Assembly: GCF_024868665.1 (NCBI RefSeq)
Contig: NC_079891.1
Location: forward strand, 10,758,624 to 10,822,623
DNA length: 64,000 nucleotides
Direction of reading: 5' to 3'
Origin: Triplophysa rosa
Taxonomy: Eukaryota > Chordata > Actinopteri > Cypriniformes > Nemacheilidae
A program made the position numbers and the translations under genes. The notes under the pieces are model-generated. The model saw nothing but the letters and a program-made list of their open reading frames with translations. It did not search any database and was not told the DNA's origin. Numbering within the stretch: the first letter of the stretch is position 1; every line of letters starts with the position of its first letter. Of this stretch, positions 23,007-32,066 are shown in pieces.

Positions 23007-23190
23007 GTTCCCTTTCGAGAGAGGTCTCTCTACATTGCGTGTAACGCTAGGGGAATCCCCTTCTCCAACCTTTACTGAATCCTTATTGAATAACGCCAGT
23101 GAAAATAAAATGTAACTGGCCAATGCCGGTCAAGACGGCGCTTAGTGGCGTGCGCCGCCCCTATATAACTCGCCGTCTGGACCGCATTCC
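23007..23190 (+). repeat. DIRS left inverted terminal repeat with TATA box
   Basis: The stretch from ACATTGCGTG through GAATCC...CTTCTCCAACC to GTCTGGACCGCATTCC matches the reversed right repeat at over 90 percent by eye. CCCCTATATAACTCGCC (about 23158-23174) looks like a core promoter about 120 bp upstream of the first gag Met. The outermost 25 bp (GTTCCCTTTCGAGAGAGG) differ from the right end, a known asymmetry of these elements. Confidence 0.85.
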
Positions 23191-23286
23191 TCAGAATCTT
23201 TCTCCTTCACTCACCTTTTGCATGCTGTTGAGGATACGTTTCAGAGAAGAGGAATTCATTGGATCCTTCTGCTCGTGTGTTCCGGT

Positions 23287-24669
23287 ATGCCGATATGCAA
23301 TTTATGTTCGGGGCCCATCGACCCGCAGGACACGAACTCACACTGCTTGCTCTGCCTGGGTCTGGCCCATGCAAAGGGGGCTCTCTCTGAGTCTAACTGC
23401 CCACACTGCGAAGACCTTCCAGTGCGGGTGCTTAAGGCTCGGAGAGTCACCGCCCTCGGAGATTTTGTTAGGCAGCGTCCCGCCGCAGCCAGCGATCCCC
23501 CCAGGGGAGATAAAGAGCTGGACTGCCGTCATCGCTCTCGGCCCCCCGGGTCTCCAGTGTTCTTCATGGATGAGAGCCTCCGTCCCGCTGATGAAGCTAC
23601 GGAGATGATCCGGTTTGGCGCTTCGGGAGATGAAGACGAGCTCATGTCGCTGGCGGCTTCAGACAGGGATCTGTCGGGGTCAGAGGAGCTAGCGACATCG
23701 GAGAAGGAGCGGGCGGAGTGGGATGCCCCTCCCGCGCATCACGAAGAGCTCGTCCGTGTTCTCACCAGGGCCGTACAAGACCTTGGCCTCGAGTGGAACT
23801 CCCCCGACGAGCCGGCGAGGAGTAAGCTGGACACGTGGTTTTTCAGCCGGGCCGCCGCCCAGAAGAAACGCACACCTTTTTTCCCAGATGTCCACAACGA
23901 GGTCGTGAAAGCGTGGTCTGCGCCCACCCACGCCTCAGGATAGTCAATTTTCTCCCTGGTGGATGGGGCGGAAGCCCGCAGCTATGCGCGCATTCCCGCC
24001 ATCGAGCAGGAGATTGCAGCGCACCTGGGTCCGTCTTCATCATCGCTGCGATCCGAGGCGGTGCTGCCGTCTAAACCGTGCCGGATGACCGCCCACATAG
24101 CAGAGAAGGCGTATGCCGCCTCTGGGGAGGCTGCCTCTGCTCTACACACCATGGCGGTCCTCCAGGTTTTCCAGGCTCAGCTGCTGCGTTCTCTGGATGG
24201 GGAAGAACTTAACCCAGACGGCGTTAAGGACCTGCGCGCGGCCACGGATTTCACGCTCATGGCCACTAAGCGCACAGCCCAAGCCATCGGCCACACCATG
24301 GGCTTCATGGTTGCGCTCCACCGTCACCTGTGGCTCACGGATCTCAAGGAGACGGACAAGATAGCCCTCCTGAACGCTCCGTTGTCTCCCTCTGGTCTAT
24401 TCGGGGATGCCGTGGATGCCGTCATCCAGCGTTTCACGGAGGACCAGAAGCGCTCGAGCGCTATGAGCCAGGTACTACCCAGACGCCCCGCCCAGCTGTC
24501 TTCGCGTCACCGATCCTCATCTGCGCGCTCGGCGCAGAAACCGGTGAAGCAGCCCACGCTCATGGCCCCCTCTGCCGCCGCAGCTCCCGAACCGGCGGTT
24601 CGCCCCAAACAGTGGCGAGACATGCCCAGGAAGCGCCACGGCCCGTGGAAGGATCGTCGCCCAAGGTGA
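23287..24669 (+). pseudogene. DIRS gag-like protein with one premature stop
   Basis: I choose the Met of MPICNLCSGPIDP; an upstream in-frame Met exists at 23218. A Cys/His cluster, CNLC ... HCLLCLGLAHAK ... CPHC (first 50 residues), looks like the zinc-binding motif usual at the N-terminus of DIRS gag. The middle is acidic. A second block begins with IPAIEQEIAAHL and includes YAASGEAASALHTMAVLQVF and FTEDQKRSSAMSQVLPRRP, followed by a basic Pro/Arg-rich tail. One in-frame TAG at 23941-23943 splits the frame; the same frame stays open on both sides. It would package the element's RNA. Confidence 0.8.
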
Positions 24670-24828
24670 GGTTCCAAGCCGAGTTCCGAAGGAGTTCGCT
24701 GGGAGGAGGAACATGCTTGACGGGGGACCTCCCGCGAAGTGTTCGAGGTTCTCGTTTGTCCCCTTACGGTTGCGGGCGACACAGAGAACGATTATGTTAT
24801 GGATGTTGTTGTGTGAAATGTAATAAAA

Positions 24829-26952
24829 ATGCACACATTTTCACAATCAAAGCATCTTCCTCCTCTGATGAGCGCAGCAAGCTCTCCGCCTCCGTGCTGC
24901 GAGCTGCTGTTGTCTCATCCTGTGCCAAGCTGGTCACAGCCCCGGCTTTACGGCGATGCACCAATCCCGCCTTATGTCCCGTCTCATACTCTGGTTACTG
25001 CGAGTCAGAGCTCTCTCAGCAGAGGTCGTACGCCCTCGCGCGGGATAACCCGGAGAGTGCAGAAAGAGACGTTGCGTCCCTTGCAGGTTTGCAAGGAAGC
25101 ATGGCAGTCCATCCCGGGTATCTCGCCCTGGTTGCTGAATATAGTAGAGAACGGCTACTCGCTCCAGTTTCGGCGCAGGCCGCCCCGCTTCAATGGCGTG
25201 GTCCCGTCCGTAGTCTCCCCGCAGACTATACCGCTGTTGAGACGGGAGATCGACAGCCTCCTTGCGAAGCAAGCGATAGAGGTAGTCCCCTCAAGCGAGA
25301 GAGAGAGCGGCTTCTCTTCTACAGCCGCTATTTTGTCGTTCCAAAGAGAGATGGTGGCTTCCGGCCGATTCTAGACCTGAGACCCATCAATCGTGCGCTG
25401 TACAAACGCGCTTTCAGAATGTTGACGATAAAACAGATCCTCACGCAGACTCGGCCCGGGGACTGGTTTATTTCAGTGGATCTAAAAGATGCATACTTTC
25501 ATGTTCAAATAGCCCTCGCCACAGGCGCTTTCTGAGGTTTGCATTCGAGGGCACTGCGTACCAATTCATGGTGCTCCCCTTCGGGCTGGCGTTAGCTCCG
25601 CGCACTTTTACAAAGATACTTTATCCCTTTTGAGAGCGAGCGGTATGCGCATTCTGAATTATTTGGACGATTGGCAAGTTTTAGCCCACTCGCAAGAGAT
25701 GCTTGATTCCCATGTATGCAGGCTCCTTTCACACATGAAAGCCTTGGGGCTGTGTGTGAACAGACACAAGAGCGTGCTTCTCCCCAGCCGGTCGATCGTG
25801 TATTTGGGAGTGTGCGTAGATTCGATCACCTTGCACGCTCATCTGAGCCCAGAGCACATTCAACGTATCACGTCGACCTTGAGCCTTTTAAGTCTGGGAC
25901 GTCCCGTCTCGCTAAAAGTGTTTCAGAGGCTTCTGGGGCTGATGGCGTCAGCAACCACAGTGTGCCACCTCGGTTTGTTGTTCATGCGTCCCCTCCAGCT
26001 CTGGCTGAGGTCCCGCGTGCCGAGAAATGCTTGGTTAGCGGGGCACGTGAGAGTCGCGGTAACACGCGGATGTCTAAACACCCTGAAGCCTTGGTGCAAC
26101 ATTTATCGCCGCGGCGTCCAGTTGGGTCCTATCAAAGGGCAGAACGTGGTTACGACGGATGCGTCTCTGACGGGATGGCGAGCCCTGTGAGACGGCGCCC
26201 CTGCGTCGGGCTCCTGGTTGGAGTCAGAGAGACAGTGGCATATCAACCGCTTAGAGTTGAAAGCGGTTTTCTTGGCCCTCAAGTGCTATCTCCCGCAGAT
26301 CGAGTCGCAACATGTACTGATTCGTACGGACAACACGTCAGTAGTGTCATACATAAATCGACAGGGCGGTGTCCGTTCATGAGCCCTCTTCGAGCAGGCG
26401 GTGCAACTCCTCCTTTGGGCCGATCGTCACCTGCTCTCCATCAGGGCGATGCATGTGCCAGGTCAGATGAACTGCGGAGCGGACATGCTGTCGAGGGACG
26501 GCCCCCCTCACGGGGAATGGAGGTTGAACCCTCAGTCAGTAAGCTTGATCTGGGATCGGTGCAGAAAAGCGGATGTCGATCTTTTCGCGACGGAGAAGAA
26601 TACGCATTGCCCTCTGTTTTTCTCCCTGTCGAGCTCCCCGCTGCGGGGGGACGCGCTCATGAGCCCGTGGCCAAGAGCCAGCCTTTATGCATTTCCACCA
26701 GTGAAGATTTTACCGTTGGTGCTACGCAAAATCAGAACAGAGAAAGCTGCCGTGACGCTGATCGCCCCAAGATGGACGAATCAGCCGTGGTTTCCCGACC
26801 TAATGGAGCTGCTGGCAGCGCCTCCGTGGTCGATTCTGCTGAGGAGGGATCTGCTGACCCAAGCGAGCGGCACAATCTGGCACCCCAACCCCGAGTTGTG
26901 GCGTCTGCACGTGTGGCGGGTTCACGGGGGCAGGGAAACCTGGGGAGTTTAG
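24829..26952 (+). pseudogene. DIRS reverse transcriptase and RNase H, frameshifted
   Basis: Readable blocks in order: NGYSLQFRRRPPRFNGV (frame 1), YFVVPKRDGGFRPILDLRPIN and WFISVDLKDAYFHVQI (frame 3, RT motif A with catalytic Asp), FEGTAYQFMVLPFGLALAPR (frame 2), and RILNYLDDWQVLAHS (frame 1, motif C, YLDD). An RNase H-like part follows with VVTTDASLTGW, LELKAVFLALK, IRTDNTSVVSYINRQGG and MNCGADMLSR. A tail with DLFATEKNTHCPLFFSL precedes the recombinase. There are at least three frame changes between 25300 and 25630 and in-frame stops near 26190 and 26380. No enzyme can be made. Confidence 0.85.
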
Positions 26953-27949
26953 CGAGTCGTGCCATGGATACTATCACAGAGTCGCGAGCTCCCTCTATGA
27001 GGTGCCTTTATGCTTTTAAATGGGCGGTTTTTGTAAAATGGTGTGGGGAAAACGGGCTTGATCCGGAGCTATGCCCCGTATCTGACATTCTAGCCTTTCT
27101 GCAGCAGCGCTTGGACGCCGGCAGCTCGCAGTCTACGCTGAAAGTTTATGTCGCTGCCATTGCCGCTTTTCACCCTCCGATTGACGGTCGCTCGGTAGGC
27201 AAGCATACTTGGGTGGTGAGATTTTTACGGGGCGCGAAACGACTAAACCCCCCTCGCCCTCCTACTCTGTTCCTACTAGGTGCCGCCCTAGGACCTAGCC
27301 TTGGTTTTAAAGGCGCTTTCACTTCCTCCGTTCGAGCCCTTGCAATCATCGGGACTGCGGGAGCTCTCCCTAAAAACCATCCTACTGCTTGCGCTTGTGT
27401 CTGCTAAGCATGTAGGGGACATACACGCGCTGTCTATCGATGGTGCCTGCATGCGGTTCGGACCTAACGACTGCAGCGTCACACTCAAAGCTAAAGTGGG
27501 TTATGTGCCTAAGTCGCCCTCAACAATGTTTAGAGCAAGTTATATCCCTGTCTGCTTTCTCACGGAGCCGCCAGTCTCGCAGGATTACGCTCAGTGCGCG
27601 CTGTGCCCGGTGCGAGGTTTGAGGATTTACATTGACCGGTCTGCCGCGTTCAGACAGTCTGACCAGCTGTTCGTTTGCTAAGGGATGTCCCGTTTCAATG
27701 CAGCGGTTGTCTCATTGGATAACAGATGCGATAGCGCTGGCATACGCCATTCAGGGCTTGGACTGCCCGATCGATCTTAGGGCCTCTTCATGGGCTTGGT
27801 CGAGAGGGGTGTCTGTTCAGGACATTTGTGCAGCAGTGGGCTGGTCTTCGCAGAATACCTTCGCCAGATTTTACAGGCTGGATGTGTCCTCTCTAGCGGC
27901 ACAAGTACAGTCTGTTTCGGCACCACCCACAGCTGCCTGTAGCGACTAA
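26880..27949 (+). pseudogene. DIRS tyrosine recombinase, frameshifted and lacking key residues
   Basis: The N-terminal SAM-like part has YAFKWAVFVKWCGENGLDP and STLKVYVAAIAAFH. The catalytic part shows LALVSAKHVGDIHALS, where I expect S-A-K-R-V-G-D with the first catalytic Arg. Near the C-terminus the frame reads IDLRASSWAWSRGVSVQDIC, and seven residues that normally carry the H-x-x-R pair between RA and SSWAW appear deleted. The Tyr nucleophile block TFARFYRLDV remains. Two frame changes (near 27280 and 27680) split the gene. Expected residues are from memory of the family. Confidence 0.8.
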
Positions 27950-28002
27950 CAGCTTAGCTATGCTGCGCTCAGCTATGTCGTATAGGCGGTGGGGGAGGTG
28001 TT

Positions 28003-28203
28003 GGAATGCGGTCCAGACGGCGAGTTATATAGGGGCGGCGCACGCCCCTAAGCGCCGTTTTGACTGGCATTGGCCAGTTACATTTTATTTTCACTGGCGT
28101 TATTCAATAAGGATTCCGTAAAGGTTGGAGAAGGGGATTCGCCTAGCGTATCACGCAATGTCTCGTTCCCTCCTCTCAGGGAACCGAGGTTACGACAGTA
28201 ACT
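28003..28203 (-). repeat. DIRS right inverted terminal repeat
   Basis: It is the inverse of the left repeat from GGAATGCGGTCCAGACGG to CACGCAATG, then an extension CTCGTTCCCTCCTCTCAGGG and GAGGTTACGACAGTAAC not present at the left end. The same extension closes the DIRS-type remnant at 52.79 kb (GGTTACAATCGTAACC), so it defines the real outer right end of this family. Confidence 0.8.
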
Positions 28204-28855
28204 GGAGACGTTTTGTTTCCCAACTGTTTGGTCATGAAACTAAATACCTTTACAAGGTTTATTTTTAATATGGGAATTTTTACGTTATTTTGTGTTTATA
28301 TGTCCGTTTCAGAGTAAGAAAGAGAACTCCGTTTAGTATTTTGTGCTCTGACTCTCTGGGCGTGGGCATATCTCAAACAACCCGCGAGACCTGAAGGCTT
28401 TTAGTGAGTATTCTTAATGAAAGCTGCATTGATATACGTTTGGCATGGCGACTTACAAATAAATAGTATTTAAATGTGCTTTTGTGGTTTGGAGAAAAAA
28501 GTGCTGACGGCAGCGTATTTTTGGAAAGTCGCGTGACTGTTTAAAACAGAGATATCACTTAGACGCTTTTAAGGAGAATTAGTTACTGAATATGAATTTG
28601 TTGTTTCTGTCAATATATGTGCATTCTGACCATTAACAATGCACTGCCATCACATTATTGAGCGTGATAAAAAGTTGCTGCACTGCTGCTTCAGGTTGCG
28701 AAGTGATATGCTCTAACCTGTGCTCGTCACACGCAGCTGATACATGTGATGGATGGGGCCGCGGTACGCCATGGGAGTTTCGCGGTTCGTATCGAGGGAG
28801 GTGTATCGCGGATCGTTCGGTTAGGTTCGAATATCGTTACACCCCTAATATTTTC

Positions 28856-29119
28856 GCTAAGGACAAGATCAAAGCTAGAGAAAGGATACAAATTCTTCAT
28901 TGACCAATACCGGTTTGATTATAAAGGTAAGTGTTTTGTTTTCTTTTTGTGTTAGCGAAGGTGCTAGTATAAGTACTTGAATACGTGTTCTATTAGTTTT
29001 TTTTTCACTGCTGTTAAATTCCAGCGTGACGGCAAAAAATAACTTCTTCTTCTTCTTCTTTGTTGCAAGACGGATGTTATGATACACCGCTTTGCGAAAA
29101 CGCGGAAGTTAAGTGACGT
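28856..29119 (+). pseudogene. Copy A of the promoter/first-exon segment, right part with splice donor
   Basis: Directly after the hAT target duplication the exon resumes (LRTRSKLEKGYKFFID then QYRFDYK) and ends at AAAG/GTAAGTG (donor at 28927). The following intron sequence through CAAGACGGATGTTATGATAC and GCGGAAGTTAAGTGACGT matches copy B. The intron carries a short CTT run (about 29042-29063). Together with 21017-21229 this is one interrupted copy. Confidence 0.75.
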
Positions 29120-29711
29120 GTGATTGCTAAAGTATAAAAATACAAGTTCAGAAACCACATCTTTATAACTTTACTTTATAAAATAATAGTTCCCTCCCAC
29201 CCCCAATAGTATCCCTCTAAGAGATCAACTTGGAACAAAATCAGAACAAATCTGTCTGGCCCTTACTTCTTTCTTTCCATGCATTTCCCTTATAGTAACA
29301 ACCCAGTCATTTGATAAGACTGAAAAATTAGCTGTTTATCTTTAAAAGAAGCAGCACATTAAAACACTGATTAAAAATTATTGGCTCAAAGCTGTGCTTA
29401 AAAGTTAGTTATTAAGCTGCTCAGTCATAATTTCAGCGAAGTGTAGGACTAAATCTTAAGTGTCAGGATCAGAGATGATTTACGACACTTTGCTGTGCCG
29501 CAAACAGGATTTTGGATGAAGACATTGGCATGGACCAATCACTGAATAGATTAGATGTATGGTGAAATTCCTATTTCCTATACCCATTTTAAAACGGTGC
29601 TGAAAGAAATGATTTTTTTTGCTTTAGTCGAGTATTTTTGCTTTAAATACAATGTTATTTTCGGTATAAATCTTTTCTTGTGTGCGAAATCACACATACC
29701 ACTGAGAATAT
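29120..29711. other. Spacer within the composite element
   Basis: AT-rich DNA without recognisable ends, genes or tandem repeats. It separates copy A from the inverted MITE fragment. Confidence 0.4.
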
Positions 29712-30262
29712 TACAGCATAACGAGAACGCGCAAAAATAATGCAAATTCATTGTAATAGAGCATAACAAGATGATCCATAGCAATACAGCATAACAAGAA
29801 CTTGCAACAGTACTGATGATCCATAGAGCATAATTTGAATAAATTTGTGCCTTTTATCTTGCGCACAAAAAAGTTTGTTAAATGTATAAATTTGATTATG
29901 AAAAATAATTTGTAGATGTGGTTTCATTAATAAATACCTTTAGCAAACTCATACTTTTAAAAAGTGCCACCCGCAATTACGCCTATGCAGGGGAGTACCG
30001 AATTTATGTGTGTATAATGTGGAATGATTCGGTTCCACTGGCCTCTCTCTGTCCACCACATGTCTCTGTCTCCTCAGCGCCATCACAAGCCCCTAGTTGA
30101 AACTCCTAAGGACTTGAGAGACCTCTCGAGCTGTCCTAAATAATTGGGAGAGTAAGAGTAAATCTTAGGCTTAAGAAATTTAAGTTAATTAAGTTTGGAA
30201 GTAGGAGTACATTTCATAAATTCTCAGCACTTAAGACTAAAATAGCACTTTGAAAAGCTTGC
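29712..30262 (-). mobile_element. Inverted, partly degraded copy of the 16.6-kb MITE
   Basis: Read in reverse it reproduces the order of the copy at 16613-17244: AAGCTTTTCAAAGTGC, AGTCTTAAGTGCTGAGAATT, GAGAGGTCTCTCAAG, CTAGGGGCTTGTGATGGC, ATTGCGGGTGG and the CATAACGAGAACGCGC block. One end (AAAAGCTTG at 30262) is close to complete. The other fades out around 29712 without a terminal repeat. An extra CATAACAAG unit near 29775-29830 looks like a small local duplication. Confidence 0.65.
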
Positions 30263-30274
30263 TACGCCCCTGGG

Positions 30275-30447
30275 GACAAGAATATTTTCGTCTCGTTTTT
30301 ATTAGTTGACGAAAATGTAAGTATATTTTTATTACAGTTTTCGTTATCATGCATTAATTTTTATTTAGTTATCGTCTCGTTTTCGTCAGTGAAAACATGT
30401 CGTTAACAAATACTTTTCGTCGTAGTTTTCGTCAACGAAATTAACAC
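30275..30447. mobile_element. Truncated right end of a CAGTGTTAATTT hAT element
   Basis: Nearly identical to 20679-20838, including GTCTCGTTTTTATTAGTTGA, GCAT(T/C)AATTTTTATTTAGTT and CATGTCGTTAAC, and ending AAATTAACACT. Its left boundary is abrupt (GGGGACAAGAATATT). No left end is present, so it is a fragment rather than an intact insertion. Confidence 0.75.
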
Positions 30448-30520
30448 TACTTCGATGCCTTTGGCTCTCCCATATCTCGTGACCGATCGCATCATTTCGT
30501 TGGTTTTGAACGTGAAACGG

Positions 30521-31059
30521 TATACGCCCTTTTCACATGACGCCACGCATCTTCCGTTCTGCCGCGAAGCAGTGTATCATTACTTCCGCTAGCACTCCAG
30601 TTCATAAGGTGGCGGTAATGCACCTATAAGCTGATTTGCCAACCGCCAGTAAAACTCAAGAAGAAGAAGTTACTTCCGCTAGCGCCTCAGAATGGACTTT
30701 ACCAAGTGGCTTGCACATCTGCCACAAATACGTCTAGATGATGCACAATGTCTTGCAGACAAATTTTCGCTAAGGACAAGATCAAAGCTACAGAAAGGAT
30801 ACAAATTCTTCGTTGAACAGTACCTGTTTGATTATGAAGGTAAGTGTTTTGTTTTCTTTTTGTGTTAGCGAAGGTGCTAGGATAAGTACTTGAATACGTG
30901 TTCTGTCAGTTTTTTTTTCTCACTGTTGTTAAATTCCAGCGCGACGGCAAAACATAACGTGTTCTTCTTCTTCTTCTTCTTCTTCTTCTTCTTCTTGTTT
31001 GTTGCTAGACGGATGTTATGATACACTGCTTTGCAAAAAGGCGGAAGTTAAGTGACGTA
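30521..31059 (+). repeat. Copy B of the duplicated segment, undisturbed (empty sites)
   Basis: From TACGCCCTTTTCACATGACG to GGAAGTTAAGTGACGT this 540-bp block is colinear with copy A (18110-18138, 21009-21229, 28856-29119) but lacks both hAT insertions. It therefore shows the original sequence at both target sites: GCCACGCATC where the first element entered and ACAAATTTTCGCTAAGG where the second entered. It contains a 5' flank, an exon and the start of an intron with a (CTT)n tract at 30963-30995. Confidence 0.85.
30692..30839 (+). CDS. Putative first exon of a multicopy transposon-like gene
   Basis: ATG at 30692 follows a purine-rich leader. The exon encodes about 49 residues: MDFTKWLAHLPQIRLDD, then a Cys/Ala stretch, then KLQKGYKFFVEQYLFDYE, ending at GAAG/GTAAGTG with a good donor at 30840. 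Both copies keep the frame and donor, which supports real coding use. The KGYKFF...FDYE ending reminds me of the N-terminus of fish multicopy proteins with SWIM zinc-finger or YqaJ-like nuclease domains. I cannot confirm that, and no downstream exon is recognisable in the next 2 kb. Confidence 0.45.
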
Positions 31060-31870
31060 TTGGCTCCTGCAACGGACTGCAATTAGCTGTTCCGGTTTAT
31101 CTTTAAATGGTTGCCGACCTCATGCATTCACGGACACGCACGGCATCTTCATGTAAAGTTATCGTACGGCTTTGGTGCAAAAGGGTCTTCGAAATGAGTT
31201 GTTTGTTATATTTTGTAATGCTTTGGTCAGTTTGTGCAATAAATACCCGTGACTGTACTTTTATTTGCGTGCTGTGTTTTATATGGCTGAGAAGTGGTTA
31301 GGTTTAGGGTGAGGTTGGGGTTAGGTGCTACAAAATATTAAAACCATAAATAATTATGAAATGCTAAGAATTGCACGCATCTCAGTCTGGAGCATTTATA
31401 AAACAGCAACGCAGTTCCCTGTTCGTCGAAAAACGACGCCAAAGGGGTACCCTGCGCATTCAAAAGTGACGCCATGGGGCGTTGACCAAGCGTAAATATG
31501 TGACGAGTCGGGAGTGAGAACGGGTTGGTAGGAACCAGACCGCTGTTGCGTTGCGTTGTGCCGCGTCACACAGCTAGAAGCTGTCTACCTATACTGAACG
31601 CGTAAAAGCAACTGTTTCAAATCACGCTTTAGTGGTTTTAAAGCTTTTACATGAATAATAGCGTGATTAACGTTAGAAAGGATCATATCCATATAAAATA
31701 TAATCAGTTTCTTTAAATGTCTTTATTTTTATTTATATACAATAACTAAGCAGTTTTGCTTGTAGGTAGAAAGCACAGGCACATGTAAACAAACATCAAG
31801 TCAAGTGTACACATATTTTACAACTGTTTAAATAGTACAGCTGCTATGCAAATGCCATTTGGTAACTAAT
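31060..31870. other. Spacer within the composite element
   Basis: It holds a GGTTAGGTTTAGGGTGAGG-type motif at 31298-31327, common in cyprinid repeats, and a GC-richer patch at 31415-31570 (CGTCGAAAAACGACGCC is a short hairpin). No gene is recognised. Confidence 0.4.
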
Positions 31871-31879
31871 TAACCCCAG

Positions 31880-32066
31880 ACCATCGCCCTGAAGTAACGA
31901 TGAAAACGATCGTGGTAGCTTTAACTCCTGGATCAGTCTATTAAACTCCTCGTGCTCTTCTCTCTTCTCAAGAATAGGGTGAACCCAATATCGTCCTTTC
32001 TCTTCCTTTGCTCATTCAGGCAAAAAACAATAAACTCATCTTCGCTGCTGCTGCTGGAGAAATCCA
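31880..32066 (-). pseudogene. Harbinger transposase N-terminal exon, frameshifted
   Basis: This is too broken to appear as a long ORF. From ATG at 32066 the minus strand reads MDFSSSSSEDEFIVF. After a one-base shift it reads GRYWVHPILEKREEHEEF and NRLIQELKL, and after another shift DRFHRYFRAM. The order Y-W-V-H-P-I ... E-H-G-E-F-x-x-L-x-x-E-L ... F-x-x-Y-F-R-M is the N-terminus of PIF/Harbinger (HARBI1-like) transposases, ahead of their helix-turn-helix. No DDE core follows. It shows a Harbinger element once inserted in the composite region. Confidence 0.75.

Larger units (their letters stand above)
23007..28203 (+). mobile_element. DIRS-type tyrosine-recombinase retrotransposon
   Basis: Inverted terminal repeats of about 180-200 bp (23007-23190 and 28003-28203) flank a GC-rich 4.8-kb core with gag, reverse transcriptase/RNase H and tyrosine-recombinase regions in that order. 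There are no LTRs and no flanking target duplication, as expected for recombinase-mediated integration. The base composition contrasts strongly with the AT-rich surroundings. All three coding regions are broken by in-frame stops or frameshifts, and the recombinase has lost key residues, so the copy is dead. It lies inside the TAGGGGTGTAA hAT element, neither end of which is disturbed. Confidence 0.9.
21230..28847. mobile_element. hAT element of the TAGGGGTGTAA type, carrying a DIRS insertion
   Basis: The left end TAGGGGTGTAAGAAACAAC pairs with the reversed right end TAGGGGTGTAACGATATTCG. The flanking octamers are AATTTTTC (21222-21229) and ATATTTTC (28848-28855). The empty site in copy B (about 30754-30762) reads AAATTTTC, so each flank has one later mutation. 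The subterminal parts hold TTCGGTT/CGATTCGG-type motifs usual for this hAT family. After subtracting the DIRS element about 2.4 kb remains. I see no intact hAT transposase. Confidence 0.85.

Noticed and set aside
23689..24834. Several minus-strand ORFs of 60-105 codons
   Set aside because: They are antisense shadows of the GC-rich DIRS gag and carry no motif.
25716..27407. 563-codon ORF on the plus strand as a single protein
   Set aside because: Only its last third (from about 26880) matches the tyrosine recombinase; the rest is the RT/RNase H region read in a wrong frame, opened by high GC.
29042..30995. CTT runs at 29042 and 30963 as a CRISPR-like or regulatory array
   Set aside because: They are plain trinucleotide microsatellites at the same intron position in two duplicated copies.
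31298..31327. TTAGGG-like words as interstitial telomere repeat
   Set aside because: The words are irregular (GGTTAGGTTTAGGGTGAGG) and match the common cyprinid repeat motif, not a (TTAGGG)n array.
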